64,000 bases of DNA from Bicyclus anynana (lineage: Eukaryota; Arthropoda; Insecta; Lepidoptera; Nymphalidae). Below, piece by piece: positions 12,101-27,100 of this stretch (the stretch's first letter is position 1; each line of letters begins with the position of its first letter). Position numbers and translations under genes: made by a program. The DNA is taken from positions 3,928,501 through 3,992,500 of the forward strand of contig NC_069094.1 of assembly GCF_947172395.1 (NCBI RefSeq). Reading direction: 5' to 3'. The notes below the pieces were generated by a model. It was not told the DNA's origin. It saw nothing but the letters and a program-made list of their open reading frames with translations, and made no database searches.

Positions 12101-15100
12101 AAACTCTCCAGTACTCTGACTACCGCAGGCTCAGTCAGCCCAAACAGATCTTCTCCAGTCACGTAGTTCGGCCATAGCTTCAAAACACCCTCTTCTCCTC
12201 TGCCCTCCCTTAAAACTGCTATTGCGTCCAAAACCTGTAACAATAGAAGCGTATTAAAATAGATATCAGTACTTTTAGTTTGTACACTTTTTTGCCATCT
12301 CCCGTTGTCATTCCATTGGGAAGACAACGCACCTAAGGATTTACATCCCGCGTTTTTTCCATGATGAGTTAAATCCTGGTGGCATAGAGTCTAAATGCGC
12401 AAATAGGCTACTCGCCTGTTGTACAAAACTAAGAAGATTTTTTGCACAGAGGCAGTTTAGATGCCTAGAAACTCTAATCACATTTTTATGTGTGAAAATA
12501 ATCTCGTAATTGTAATATTTTTATAAAATTAAATTATATTTTTATCATGTCACCACAAACGCCAATCATAAACTGTAACGTCATTCGCTACAAGGCATCG
12601 GTTTGTGATTGGCGCTTGCGGTGACGTGATATAATCACATCACTGCAAACGCCAATCACGATGTTATCTCTATGAATGACGTCACTTGCTAATGTATTGT
12701 GTTTCGGCGGCAAAAATTTTACATTTATATTATTTTTTCCTGGTTATTATTGACGGGACAAAATAAAATATAGCTTACAATACTTCCATAATTCAGTTTA
12801 AACACTGTTTACAAAAGAGGCAAGTAGCCTATTGCCATTGTCCCTGAGAGAGGGGTACGTACGTGCGCCCAGGCGGCGCGCGGCGTGGGCGCGCTGAGCT
12901 CCTGCTGCGCCTCGTCCTGCGCGCGCACGTGGAAGCGCGGCCGGCCCTCCTCCTCCGAGATCCAGCACACGTAGCGACAGCGGCTGTTGGCGCGCCGCAT
13001 GGACCAGTAGAACCGCACCTGTTCACGTAACATCATAATAAAATGATTTTATTTAAAAGGCAATCCGTGATAATTCAAGAGAAAATCGGTCCAGGCGTCT
13101 TTGAATAATCGGTGTACATACAAAAAAAAAAAAATACCGACGGAATTGAGAACCTCCTCCTTTTTGAAGTCGGTTAAAAAGTAGCGGAAAAAGGGAACCT
13201 GTCACGATCCGAAGCCATAATGACATATATCCTGAACCAACAAAGCAGTTATTGTATATCTTCTCTAACTGCGAAACACAGTAGCGCTATTCTGTAACGA
13301 TGTTTTGATAGCTCGACAATGTGAGCCGTGAAGTCACCTCTATCTCTGTCTTTGCCATACTATAGAGAGAGATAGAAGCGAATTTGCGACTCACTCTGTC
13401 AAGTTGTAGAGGCAACGGTACACATTACTGGTAACATTTTGGCTGGTGGGAGGCTTCTACCGACAAAGACGTACCGCCAAGCGCTTTAGCGTTCCGGTAC
13501 GATGTCGTGTAGAAACCAAAAGTGGTGTTTTCATCCTTCTCCTAACAAATTAGCCCGCTTCCATCTTAAACTGCATTATCACTTACCATCAGGTAAGTGC
13601 TGATGCAGTGTAGTCAAGTACTAATTTGTAAATAATAAAAAAAATATATATATATGTCATAGTGAAACTCACGATTTTATATCCAATGGGGTAGATGTAG
13701 TCGGGCGTGTGGAAGGCGGCGAGCTGGTGCGGCAGCAGGTGGCCGGGGCTGAGGAAGATGAGGCCGCCCACGCGGATGAGGTGGTTGGTGTCGGAGTGCA
13801 GCATCACGGACGCCACCTGGCGCTGCTCGTCGCGGCACACGAACACGCGCCGCCCCACGCTCAGCGTCGTCAGCTCGTTGTCCTTCTCGTTCTGTGGAGG
13901 TCCTCGTTAGTTAGTTTGCGTCAACGGTACCATTCTTGTCCTACTCACTCCAACGCTAATAATAATCTTTCTATTTTATATTCCTGTTATAGAATGAGAG
14001 AGAACTTCCGCATTTTATAAAAGATGAAGTTTTTCAGCTTGTGCTCCTACCATTGAAAAGTTCTAAGTACGGTAGGCTACAATGAAGTTTATACCATTGA
14101 GGATTTGGAAGGTTTCGATGTCGAGGGTCCAAAACCTCAAATATCCATAAAGAATTTTTTATATGAATCTGGATATTCATGAGAAATCATGTTCTCAGTC
14201 GCCAGTCACATTCTCCTAGCTTTGTGGCACTTGAAAGACTATTAAAGATCAAATTTCAAGCGAAAGGTTGCCTTCTTGACAAATATAGCAAAAATATAAT
14301 CTTTAGAGAATACTTGCCTTAGGTGCGTGCGAAGCGCAGAAGGCAGTCTTGTTCTTGTAAAACACGCAGTTCTCCTTCACGGCACAACCGACGTGGTACA
14401 CGCTCCCGCAGCGCACCTTGAAGCATCGCACGGTCGCTCCCAGCCGCCGACACACGGCGCACGTCGCGTTGGAGCCGTTCGCCAGCGCGGAGTCCACGTT
14501 CATCAGTGCACCGCTCACTGTCTCGTACACGCCCTCCGACCAAAGAGCACAGTTGAGGTGAACCCATCGGTCGACGTCACAATTCAGTAACCGCGATACA
14601 CCGTCAGCGACTCCGTCTCCCTGAATGCCACACAATTCACATTTCCTCGAATCTTCGTTAGTGACCGGCATAATCGCTACTCCAGTTCTGAAGACTAACT
14701 CCGTCAGTTCTCGATCGGTTGGGCGTTTGTACTTAATCGGTGGACCGATGCAGCCCGGTGACCAAGTTTTGTACCGTGTTCCTCTAAATTTCTCTTTTTC
14801 GACGCTTTGATTGCTTTTCTCGTCCGTCTCGATACTTTTTAGGTCGTCATCGAGGGCGCTGACGTCGTCGCCGACTTCCTTCATCAACTCATCATTGTCT
14901 AACGAGTCAATGAATGAGAAGTCCATTTTCTCGTCTTTTATGTCAGGTTTAATATCTAACTCATCGGTTTCCATGCTTTCAGTTGAAGCAGTGTCAAAGT
15001 CATCTCTGTCTTTTGATAAATTTGTTTCTATATCAGATTTGCTGTCTTCTCTCATGCTCGTTTTTGATTTTCCATCTAAAATAATGTTTGTTGGTCGCCA

Positions 15101-18100
15101 AGCGAACCTCTCGTAGCACTGTGTACTGCAGAAATATAACTCTGAATCACTATCACACAAGATTTCTTCTGCGTTTCCTTTGTTAGCAGATAAAAGAGGA
15201 AATTCTGACGCTTTTGCTCTAACGACAGAATCCAAAATCACAACGTCACAGTGGCGGCAGAATTTTGCCGCTCCATTTAGAATACTTTGAATATCAATCG
15301 GCGTCCCTTCCTTGCCATCTTTACCTTTAGATCTGTAGAGACCGAGTTTATGAGACGGCGGAGTGGCCGTCCGTTCTATAATTTGATACGAAGTGGGCGG
15401 CGGTATGTGCAATATTCCTGCAAGCTCCTTTAATACACCAAGAATATCTTCTGCTGCACCAGATGTTAGAGTGAGAGTGACCGTAACATTTTCGTTGCTT
15501 TCCGTACTACTTGGAGAATCTTCCAATTTTGTTTTAAGCGGAGCTTCGGTGTCTAAAGTTTTCAACGATTTCTGATTATCTTCTTCATCTTTCAATTGGT
15601 ATAACGAGAGCGGCTTAACTCTTATTGGTATAGGAGCTACTAGAGGTAAATCTGGTGAAACACGCCCTGATAGAGACGATTCTTCGTCCTCTTCATCATC
15701 TTCATTATCAATTGGCTTAAGGTATGGGAATCTATCATCATGATCAATATCATATCCCTCCGGACTTGAGCAACTTACTATAGTGTCGGGGGTATCAGTA
15801 TCTCTCTCTTTACAAATAAAATCAAGTTTCTTGTCCTCAGGATCTTCATCAAATACAATAGGTTGGAATTCTTGATCATAAAATCCTCTTTGTGTTGATG
15901 ACGCAGGTTTTTCAGGTAGCGGTTCCTCATCTCCAAATGGTTTGGTATTATAATAATCAGCCACGCTCGGTATTTTAGCATTACCAAAGTCACCCAATAA
16001 ATCACCTTTCAAAATATCGTAATCTTTATTTTTCAGTTTCGTTAAATCTCCGGATCCAAACAACGGACAAACCGCAAAGTTTGTAGTTAAAGCAGGTTCC
16101 TGTATTTGCATTGCAGGAAGTAATCTTAGTTGGGCCATCAAGTTATCAATGAAGGTATCGTAATCTTCTTCATATCGCGAACCTTTCCGAGGTCTTTTTT
16201 TGGCGTTAACAGCATTCATGTTATTTTCAGCAGCCGCCTTCATATTCAGTTGCATTTGTTTTCTCTTTTTTTGTTGATATTCTCGTCGTTTACGTCTTTT
16301 AGCTTCAGATGGAGTTTCTGAGGGATTGATATCTGACGAACTCTCCATAGTAACACTTTCAGGAAACTCCTCTTTCATGGGCTGATCCAATTTACCTTGA
16401 TCAGAAGCGGTAGAAACGCCGGATGTCGCAGATTGCTGCGAGCTTTCGTCGAGAAGTTCCTTTTTAACGTCCAGTGGTGTAAAAGGACGGTGTATAGGGC
16501 TTTGTTGTGGTGGAGCCACTTCTTTCTTTATGGTTTGTTGAAGTTGTTGGTTTTCTATACTTGTAGGATACACAGGTATAGTTTTTATCGTGGGCGAGCA
16601 TTCTGGTAAAGGGGTTGTTTCTTCTTTATTTATAAATTTCATTGGAGTCTTTCTTACATCCATTAAGGATTGTGTCAAGATCAAGGGGGACATTGCAGAT
16701 GTAGGGATTGAAGTCTGAATAGGACGATTGGAATAAGGTGAACTTACAGTCGTTATAATATGTCGAGGTGAACTCTTTGGTATTTCCACTTCTTGAGTTA
16801 AAGCTAGAGTTGGTGGCGGTATTGCAGGCCTTGCTAACTGAGCTTCCAACGATGGAATAGTACCTAAGGCTGGGGCACTTCTTTGTATTGTAACTGTTCT
16901 TTGTGGAACAACTGTTGATGTAGTAGTAGTTGTCTGTAGTAACTGTTTTAATAAAACATTCTGTGACTCATCGTTTCTTTGGTTCGCTGAATTTTGTTGA
17001 ATTATTTTATTACCTAAATTATCTGTTGCATTTGCAGACATATTGTTAGATTCATCAGTTTCCATTGGTTCAGATTTAACTATAACCGATTCCACACTAT
17101 GTCTTTTGGTAGGTTGAATATGGCCGACAATGACATCACTCTTTGGTTCGTCAGTTGATTTCGATCGTTTTAGTGGTGAAGTTAGTTGCGTATGTAAAAG
17201 TTTCGACGAAGTCACAAAACTAATGGGACCTTGTGCAGGTTTCTGTTGTATTTGCCCCATGCCAGTACTGACAATACTATGTGTCCGAACAGTAACATTA
17301 GGAGCAGGTTCTTTATTACCTATGATTGCCCTTGAAGTCATTACCAAAGCTGGCGGTTGACTGGAACTGATATTTTGAGGATTAAATTGTAAATTACTTG
17401 TACTTATTTGCCTGGTAGGTTGCAGTAAAGTGTGTCCTAATATACTAGTTGGCAATGATTGTGGTTTAGGATAATTACTAACACTTGTAGTCGTAATATT
17501 ACTAGAATGCATTAAAGAAGATGTTGAAGGATTATTGTGAATTTTTGATAATGCTGGCATTTGCATCATTTGAGAAGTAATGGTTGTATTATGAGATTCG
17601 TCGTTTATATTAAATGTTTGATTGTTTATAAGAGGAGACTGTGCCGGAGATTTCATCATAGGGTTTTGTATTCCCACAGGTGAATTAATAGGTGACACGG
17701 TTGGCGACTTTCTTATTTGTCCCATTGTTGACAAGGTATTTAGCCTGGATCCAATCAGTTGAGCTGCACTCATAGGTATTTCTGAGCTGGAATTAGATGT
17801 TTGAGGTTTCTCTATTCTTTGTATAGGCGATGGTCGCGAAGTGGATATTTCTACTTTTGATGACGGAAGTAGAGTTTCAAAGTTGACTTGTGTAGGTGCC
17901 GTAGCGTCACTGTTTTTTCTCATAACAGTCTGAGTTTCAGTTTTAGGAGTATTAGTATTTAAAGAAGACATTATTGACCGTAATTGCTGTGATACATTTG
18001 CCATATTAGAAGTCAACTCAGCTGGTTGTGACAGTGGAGATAATTGCGGTATTGTTGCAGATTGCATAGCAAGCCTTTCAACTTCTCTAGTTGAAAATGG

Positions 18101-21100
18101 TTGATTTGAATGGTTTGGAATAGGTTCTTGTGATTCCCTACTTTCTTGTTGCTTAGACGCTAGATTTGGATTTAAATTAGGATTTTGAGCTAGCTGTGGA
18201 GTAGGTTTTTTAATACTTGCTTGCTTCATACCCAGTCTTTTACTATCATCTGTAATATTTTCCAGAAAACTCAACATATGCTCAAATGATTCTACATGTT
18301 TAGGTGCACCTTCTACCGTTTCGGAATGTTCTCGCATAGTTATATCATTTAAATATCTTTCTTGTGAAGGAGTTGGTGACGGTATTGATATCTGAACCGA
18401 ATCTTGCGTGATATCTGAAGTTATCTGCATATTTGAATCAATTACCATCTCTTTGGTTTGATTTGCTATTGCTTTAATAGTCTTCACTACATTTTCTTCA
18501 GAGTTCTTGCCTGTAGAAACTGTATTCGGTATTTGTTGTTCCTGTAGAGTTTTATTGTAAGACAACAACAACTGGTTCTGTAAAGAGTCTTCTGGCTTGT
18601 CTTCATCGTCTCCTTCCATAATATTGTCTGGTATTTTTTCAGGTATAGGATCTGGACTCTTTATATCTGCCTTTCCTAGTAAAAGTGGAGTTCGATCTGA
18701 CATACATAGAGTATGTGGTAACTCTGTTTGTTTACTGATTTCACTTTCGATATCAATGTCTTTGTTTGGTTGAATGGACGATTGTTGATCTTTTAGTTTC
18801 ATTTCTTGCGATGATATAGAAAGTAAATGCTGGCTGACAGAAGGATTTTGTATATCCGTGTTATGTTCTGAAGTCACTGTGCTATCTGGTGATGCAGCAT
18901 CATCTTGAAATATTTTTGCAGGCAAAGTAGCATCATGTGTTACTGATAAGCTTGAAAGTTTTGTGTTGGATAGTGACAATGCCATTGGCTTTTCTATAGT
19001 TTTCACAATCTTTTGTTTTACTTGTGGCTGAGTTAAAATGGAAACTGGTACCCTAGATGTACCTGCAATTGTGTTTGAGGTAGCAAGAGTAATGACTGGA
19101 TTCATATTGACATTTTTTGCGACATTAGATGATATTACACTAATTACGGAATTCATGGGCTTAGGCATAGATTGAGATGACATGTTTACAGTCAGCGGAG
19201 GATTAGTTATGTTCAAAGGCACTTTCTTCATTTGGGGCTTAGGTATACCAGAAGCATGACCAGTGACGTTAGCTATTGGTACGGAAAGATTTTTTAAAAC
19301 GGGTACTGAAATAGTTTGATTAGCAATTGACACAGACGCAACTGTAGCTTGCGACACTTCATTCAATATTTTAGTATTTGTATGTGGTGAAAGCACAGTA
19401 GCGCTCAACACCGGTAAACGCGAGAGTGCCGAACCTTGAGTTGCTATTTTATATTGCTGCATATTGGATGACGGTTGTTTCGCGGGCGCTAAACTTATTA
19501 CTGCCACAGTTTTAGTCGTTGTTTCTGTGCGCGTCGGAGGTTTATCTTGAAAAGTCTCTTCCTCAACTTCATCTTCCGGCTTACCACTGTCAATCAGTTC
19601 CTCAAAATCTTCTTCTGTAGCTATTCGCTCTTCTGGTGATATAGCACCAGGTTCTACTACAACTATATCATCATCATCCAACTGGTCGACGAAATCTTGC
19701 ATGTCTTCGTCGTCATCATCTTTGGAAAAGCTCATACGAGCAGAATCATCTGATGCACTCGAATATTCAACACTGCCTGAAGAATATAGAACATATTTCC
19801 TCGCGTCACTCGTTTCGCCGATATCATCGGAACGGGTTTCACTGCCGGGAGCGCCAGTCTTTCCCGCAAACCTCGGTCGAGGAGGCGTACGTCTTTTTAG
19901 TATGGAGACTTTATTTATATGAGTAGTGCGTCGCCGATCGTCTTCTTTTGTTGGCCACACTGGAGCACCACCAAAGAGACCGGGTTTGAAGTATCTGTAT
20001 CCTGGGGGAAATGGTGCCATGTGGTGGTGGTGATGGTTGCCTCCGCCATGCTCGTGGTGGGGTGCTGGCGAAGCGGCAGGCGACGCAGATGGAGTGGGTG
20101 TACGAGCCACGTGAGGTGATCGTGACAGTGAAGGAGAGGCGGGCGCACCACCCATAGGACTGTATTGTTGTCTTTGAAGGATTTGTTGACGCTGTAACAA
20201 TAAATATTATAGTTTAAATGCTGTCGCATTTTAGCACTCAAACTTGACTATTTCTACCATTGTTCTCTTATAATAAAAGGACGCGCAATCATGTAGAAAA
20301 TTTTACTTAAAAACTGGCTAATTTTCTTGGCTTCGGCATTTTTAGAATTATTGGTAAAGAAAATTATACCTAATTGCCTTTAAATATAGTCCATCCAATA
20401 TTCAATAAAATCCCAAATTCAGAGCAAATTCAACCTTAAGGCAAATGCGACTACTTGAATTGAGTGCCAAGAAGTTGTGTTTGGCACTCATTCAGTGGGG
20501 ACGTTTTTCGCTGATTGTGCATCCACTTTTATATAGGAGATCAATGATTTCTACTTCATTATTTTCGTATTGAATAAATATTGTGTATTGACAGATTCAA
20601 ATATATTTATCAACGGTTTAATAGTTGTTAACACTTACAGTCATTTCATTTGCGGAATTCCCAGGTGACGGCAGAGGTTGCGGACTACCGAGCGGTGAAG
20701 TCTGTTGGCGTCCCACAAAAGGTACACCAACACGCATTCCTAAAAAAATAACAACATTAGCAGTTGTTTTTCACCATTAAATCACAACTCTAATATCGTA
20801 GATAGATTTTGTTTTTAAAAAAAATATTATATATTTTTAAACCTTGCTGATGATGTGGTGGCCGAGCAAAACGTGTAGGTAAAGGTGAACACCCAGGTGT
20901 TGGTCGAGAAAATCTTCCGGTTGTATAATCATTCTAAAAACAAAATAAGACATTTTTAAAGATAAAAATTACTCAAAATTGCGGCCGGTTGTCAATGTAA
21001 AATGCTGACAATAGTTTCACAGAGTAGCCGCCAGTTTTTTTTTTCAAGTTTATTTGTAAATAATAATTTCTTCATTAAAAATATTACTTACGTTTTGTAG

Positions 21101-24100
21101 TTGTGGTGAATGCGAAGCAACAGGACTCTGTATTTGTGATTGTTGATAAATCTGAAAACAAGAAGAGATTATTAAAAACGTAATTTTAATTTAATAAAAT
21201 ATATGTTAAAGTTTACGAACAAGTTACCTGTGGACTGCGGCTAGGCGTAGGCAGTTGTGGACTTGTTCTCTGAGCTTGAAATTGATGTATAAAATGTTGC
21301 GGAGACATTGACGATTGTATCGGCGATTGTTGGGTATGCATCGGCGACTGTTGTAAATGCATCGGTGATTGTTGAGAATGCATTGGACTTTGTTGATGGT
21401 GCATCGGGCTCTGTTGCGGATGCATTGGACTCTGTTGAGGATGCATCGGGCTTTGTTGCGGATGTATCGGACTTTGCTGCGGATGCATAGGACTTTGCTG
21501 CGGATGCATCGGACTTTGCTGCGGATGCATCGGACTCTGTTGCGGATGCATCGGGGAGTGTTGAGTGGTCATTTGATTTTGGGAATGCATAGGACTCTGT
21601 TGATGTATAGGTGATTGCTGCGGATGCATCGGGCTTTGTTGTGGATGCATCGGACTCTGTTGCGGCAAACTAGACGTCTGTTGAACGTGCATCGGCGACT
21701 GTTGAGAATGCATCGGCGACTGCTGAGTGTGGTGAGGTGACTGCGTCGACGAATGCAATGGAGATTGTGACGTATGGTGGAGTGGAGACTGTTGAGAATG
21801 CAATGGGGACTGCATCGGTGACGCCATCGGGTGAAGAGGGGACTGGGGAGCCAGAGAGTGAAGGGGTGACTGTGAATGAGGAGATTGAACATGTAGCGGC
21901 GACATGACCGGCCTCTGGTTTGAGGGGCGCGGAGTCTGGTTTCCCACGGGCATGCTGTTTCGGACGTTAGCCATCTGTTGTTGATTGAACTGCACTATGC
22001 CGCTCACTGACTGCGGCCTCTCTTGCACTCCGGACAGTTGGCGGACCAGCTGTTGTTGCGGGGACCCAGTCTGCTCGATGACTAACGTTCGTGCTCCTTG
22101 TAAGATCCTTCCCTGACTGTTGAGGGGCGACGTGACTAAACCTATCCTCTGTTGAGGCAGCGGTTGCCCGTCCGAACCGAGCACGGTTTGTTGTGTTCGT
22201 ATCAACGTTTGCTGCTGTATTGTGGTACCTTGCAATCCTATTTGCATGGGTCTGTTTAAAGTGGTCTGCTGTTGCATTTGTTGACCTTGGTTTATATTCT
22301 GATTTTGTTGAGCAAATACAGTTTGATTTGATATCTGCTGTTGATTTATAATTGTTTGTTGTGCCATCTGGGGGTTTAGTTGACGCTGTTTTGTTTCGTA
22401 CTCCTGTAGAAATAATAATATTAAGTAAAAAGTTGAAACGCAAACATACAATCAAAATCTAAAACTATATTTAGCATTACTCAAACTGTAGAGAAATATA
22501 TTATTACCTGAATGAGCATACTGTGCTGTCTGGCTTGCTTCCTAGCAGCTTCCAAGTGCTTCTGTAACGCCTGTTGTTCAGTCGACACTCGCTGGAGTTC
22601 CGCAGCGTCGTTCGGCATCAGCTCGTTCCCTGATTTTCTAAGTTGACGCTGCTTACTATTCAGTGACTGAAAAAAGAATGCGCACAGTGTAGGAGACGGC
22701 GGTAAAATGATTCGCATTCTAGCACCCGGTTAGTATACATCGACATTCGGTTAACACAGGTGCCCACTGCCCGGATTCATACCTGGAATAGAAAATGACC
22801 GCGAAGTGGAGGACGCAAACACGCGACTACGAAGCGCACGAACACAGAAGCGGACTACGGGAGACACCGCGGCGCGCGGGCGGTGCGCACTCACCTTGCG
22901 GATCTTGCGCAGCTTCTGCACCTCCTGCTCGTAGTAGCGCAGCTGGTCGGACGCGAACGTGTTGTAGGCGGCCAGCCACTGCTCGTAGGCCAGGCGCGCG
23001 TGCTGGTCGGCCTCGCTGGCGGCGCGCTCGGGCGGCGGCGGCGGCTGCGGCGGCGCGGCCGCGGCGAACAGCGGCACGGCGGGCGGCGGCGGCGCTGGCG
23101 CCACGGCCGGCGGCGGGCCCGCGCTCCACTCGCCCCCCTCGCGCTCCTGCTCGCGCTTCTCCTGCTCCAACAGCTCCTCCAGAAGCAACGGTTGCTCCTG
23201 GTTTACGTTCTGACGGTTAAATGTCTGCTTTCACATCGCTCCTCGACTAGAGCCGACCGTCGACCCTCGATCGTCGGCCGACAACTTTCTCACGTCTCGT
23301 CGTTCGGTGGTTAATCGTTGAGAGAGCGATGTGTCAGTCGTGTATCGAGTTTAGCACTTCGGTTGGCAATTCTGATTTTTTCAGATTTTATTAATGTATT
23401 TTGGAGGGGATTTTCATCTAAACACATTTATCTAGTTCTTTTTACCGACAAACGTAAATAATTTCATAAACAAAATTACTTTAAATGCTAGAAAACAAAT
23501 AGAAGGTGCAGTTTATAAGACGGCCGACAGTTCTAATGCTACACGGTGCGAAATTTACGTTTACAATATTTCTATGGCAAAATAACAATAAAACAAATTA
23601 ATGCTGTGTAAATGTTTGTGTAAACCACTACTTTTTAGGATTGTCGCCTGAGTTAAACATTTTACGTCATTAGCAATCATTATTAGTAAATATTCAATTA
23701 AATATTATTATTAAATTACTTTCCATATTCGATTTACGTTAATTTTTATTTCATAATTGAATGAACTACTGTGAGTTGACTTTTAAATATCGGTAGATGT
23801 ATTACCCGTAACCATTGATTTCATGATCTTCCACCACCGGGATCCGATTGATAAGCGAAAAAGATGCTTTCCTCTGTCGAATTATGTCAACCATGTATTA
23901 TAATCTAAGTTGTTTATTTTAATGTAACATTCTTATATTAGTGTGATGTTAGGATAGATGCTGAAAAGGAATAAAGGTTAGTATTTATGCATGCGTGCGG
24001 CGAGCAAGCTGAGAAAAAGCTCTAACTACGAGGTGATTAGTAGTGACAAGGCCCTCTACAGCAAAACCAACGATTTGAATCATAACCGTAACAAACGTTA

Positions 24101-27100
24101 AGGTTAATCGCTTGTCAGAGACACGATGCCTTTGTATGTCACGTGACAAAGTTTCTTTACAACCTTTATGTCGTCTCGATGGCCTCACTTTTTGTTCATA
24201 TGTACCATACACATGAACCCCTTCAGAAGTAAATCGAGGGAACCATTCTATGGAGGATGGAGAAATATGGTAGGAAGGTACAGGTTAAGTAAGTAAATAA
24301 CAGAATACATAACAAAATATAACACTTTTTCTTTCCTATATCTTTATAGTTGCAATGGAAATCTATAACTGGATATTTGGACGTGCATTTTGTGTTATTT
24401 AGCCGTGAATAGTTTACTTTGCGTTTCAATAAATCAATATTTTCTCTATAACATAATTTAGAATACAGCTTCTACTTGTGTGCTTAGGGCAGATTTAATA
24501 GTGCTTAACAAGTTGTCCTAATATCTAATATGTTGGCTTACTATACGTAAACATAACAAAATCATTAAGGTCAGCAACTATCAAATAATAGGGTTAAATG
24601 AAAAATGCACAAAAGTGCAGCTAAAAGACTAATGAGTCTCTAGAAGACTTGCAAGTTAGTGAAACTAAAGTAAATGTTTATTTTAAGAACTTGGGAAAGC
24701 TGGATTTTGGAACTGGGATAATTAAATCAAAAACTATTCTTAAAATTCGTAAAATTCGTAAAATTTTTCTTTTGAAAATTCAAATAAATATATAATTGGG
24801 AAATACGAATTTAACCTTCTATAAGAAATGTAATTTTGCAAGTTTTTTCACGCAAGTACTTGAGGTGAAAAAGGTAAGAGGACATTATCTACGGTATCTC
24901 CAATGTACCTTTTTCACGCAAGTTATTGATTGAGGTAAAAAAGCTAAGAGAACACTGTCTACGGTATCTCCAATGTATCTCTATAGCTTTAATACGAGTA
25001 GAATTTTTTTACAATATTAAGTAGTTTAACCTGAATAACCGTTTTGTGATTGTGAGCTGTACCTAACTAAAGTTATTATAATCAAGATAAGAGATAATAT
25101 GCAAAATTATGACGAACTTAAGACGGTACTGCATGATAAAATACCTAAAAGTTTGTTTCTTGGCTATCGCACGTTTTGCGAACGTTTGTCCCGCGACAAC
25201 GCTCTGTACACACAACGTTAACGATGCAATCTCTTAGCGTCAAGCACTCGTATGATCACAATAAGGATTTTCCCAAAATTGTAGATGCTTTTTTTTCTTT
25301 TACGTAATTTTAGTCTAGGAAATTTTATATAGTTTCTCTTTTCTATAGTACATTTCCTCGTTGGAATCTATTTTGTTGTTTGTACGCCGCCAATCGCAGC
25401 GTTTCCACAACAGTGTACATATAACATTGCAGTAGATAGGCGACGAATGTAAGCAGCGTCGACGCCGGAAAAACGCCGGCGCTGAAAAATCTTTAGCAAG
25501 GTGACGCTCCTTGCATTTTTCATCGCGTCAATTTGGTTTTTTTTGTCGTCACTTTGGTTTTTTTCGTCACTTTGGTTTTTTTCGCCACTTAGGTTTTTTT
25601 CTCGTCACTTTGGTTTTTTTCGGATTTGTTAGTAAAGGGATAAACTAAGGGGGATGTAAAGGGGGGCACAGTGAGGGTGGTGTAAGGTGTAGGGCATAGT
25701 TCGGTACCTGCAGCAGCAGCGGGCGGCGGTGCAGCCAGTCGCCCCAGTCCGCGTCAAAGGGCGCCTGCACACCCCCCATGCAACAACACGCCTGTATACT
25801 CCGCGACCACAGCGCACTACCACGACTCAGTCTCTCTTTCATGCTACCGGCATGTTACAAACCCAACCCTTTTGTTTTTTTTTTAATAGAGTGTATTTTA
25901 ACGAAATAGTTCATTAAATCTGCACTTTTAAGATTTCTTCTCCAAATACGCGAAAAGTCTGTGGTAAGAATAGGTCAGCCATTAGTTCAACGGCCGAGAA
26001 TTGCACCCTAGATTTAGAATATGGATTTTTTCGTGGTATTGACAGACCTGTTACTATAGTATTCCAAAGATTTTGTAATAGTAATGGACCAGCTATTAGA
26101 CTCGACTTTTGGCATATTTTGATATAACTACTGCAATTTAAGTTATTCATTAGGACCCATTGATGGCAATTAGTTTAACCAATTTATCAAACAATAGTTT
26201 CTTTTAATTATTTACTCTTTTTCAAAATGTTCTTCATGTAAAAGGTATTATAGAACATTTTCGAAATGCTAGTGTATTCCGTAGGTTCGATTTCGATAGC
26301 ACATTTTAACGAACTATTCCATTACACTCAACAAGTACGAAAGTGAGGCTGGTACTATAATTATACCCATGCAATATTAGTCTCTGATACTTGTTATTAA
26401 TAAAACAAGCGATGTTTTTGTATATACCATTCGTTTGACATGTATTTACATTTTGTTACTGAACCTCCACCAAAAGTATGGACGATTTAATATTGCTCTG
26501 GATATGTTTACATCAATCGAAGTCATATAAATTGGCGATGCGGTCACAAATAGAAGCGGACAAATCACATGTACCGGGATGATATTTAAAAATCTTTTCC
26601 GACAACGAAAAGACCAAAAATATAATCCTAGTCTCGGTCGCATACATTTAAAGCTTTTAATTCAGTTCGCTTTATAAAATCTACACGTCAAAGCGAATTC
26701 AGACCAAAAAAAAAAACAATTTACAGATAAAATATTACGACATGCACAACATTAATAAAAAAATATCCTCCAAGACAAATATTTATATTATAAATTTTAA
26801 AATAATGCATTTATTAGTATTTAAAGACAGTTTTTAATTTTATTCATAACTTTTTAAAAAGATTTATTTATGCAGTAAAGACATTTATTGGCTTTAATAT
26901 TTTCTAGTCAAATACCCCTCTCATTCTGAAAGGAGAAATACCCCTCTCATTCTGAAAGGAGAAATACCCCTCTCATTCTGAAAGGAGAAATACCCCTCTC
27001 ATTCTGAAAGGAGACTTATAAGACAAAATTGTATGGTAGAAAATCGCTACCATATAGTGCGACCACGCCATTTACGCTCTTTTACTTATTAATTAACGTA

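Noticed and set aside
9058..13891. KMT2A/Trithorax identity
   Set aside because: FYRN and FYRC are adjacent, next to an extended PHD, and the gene has an HMG box; Trx has a bromodomain and cleaved, distant FYRN/FYRC.
20192..20241. Start of a separate gene at the giant exon (ATG/CTG frame opening)
   Set aside because: The acceptor TTACAG at 20192 and matching phases to exons 41-38 show it is an internal exon.
22795..23314. Plus-strand frames opposite exon 36
   Set aside because: The minus strand matches KMT2C blocks; plus frames are low-complexity shadows.
26911..27015. CRISPR-like array
   Set aside because: Direct tandem units without spacers in a eukaryotic intron.
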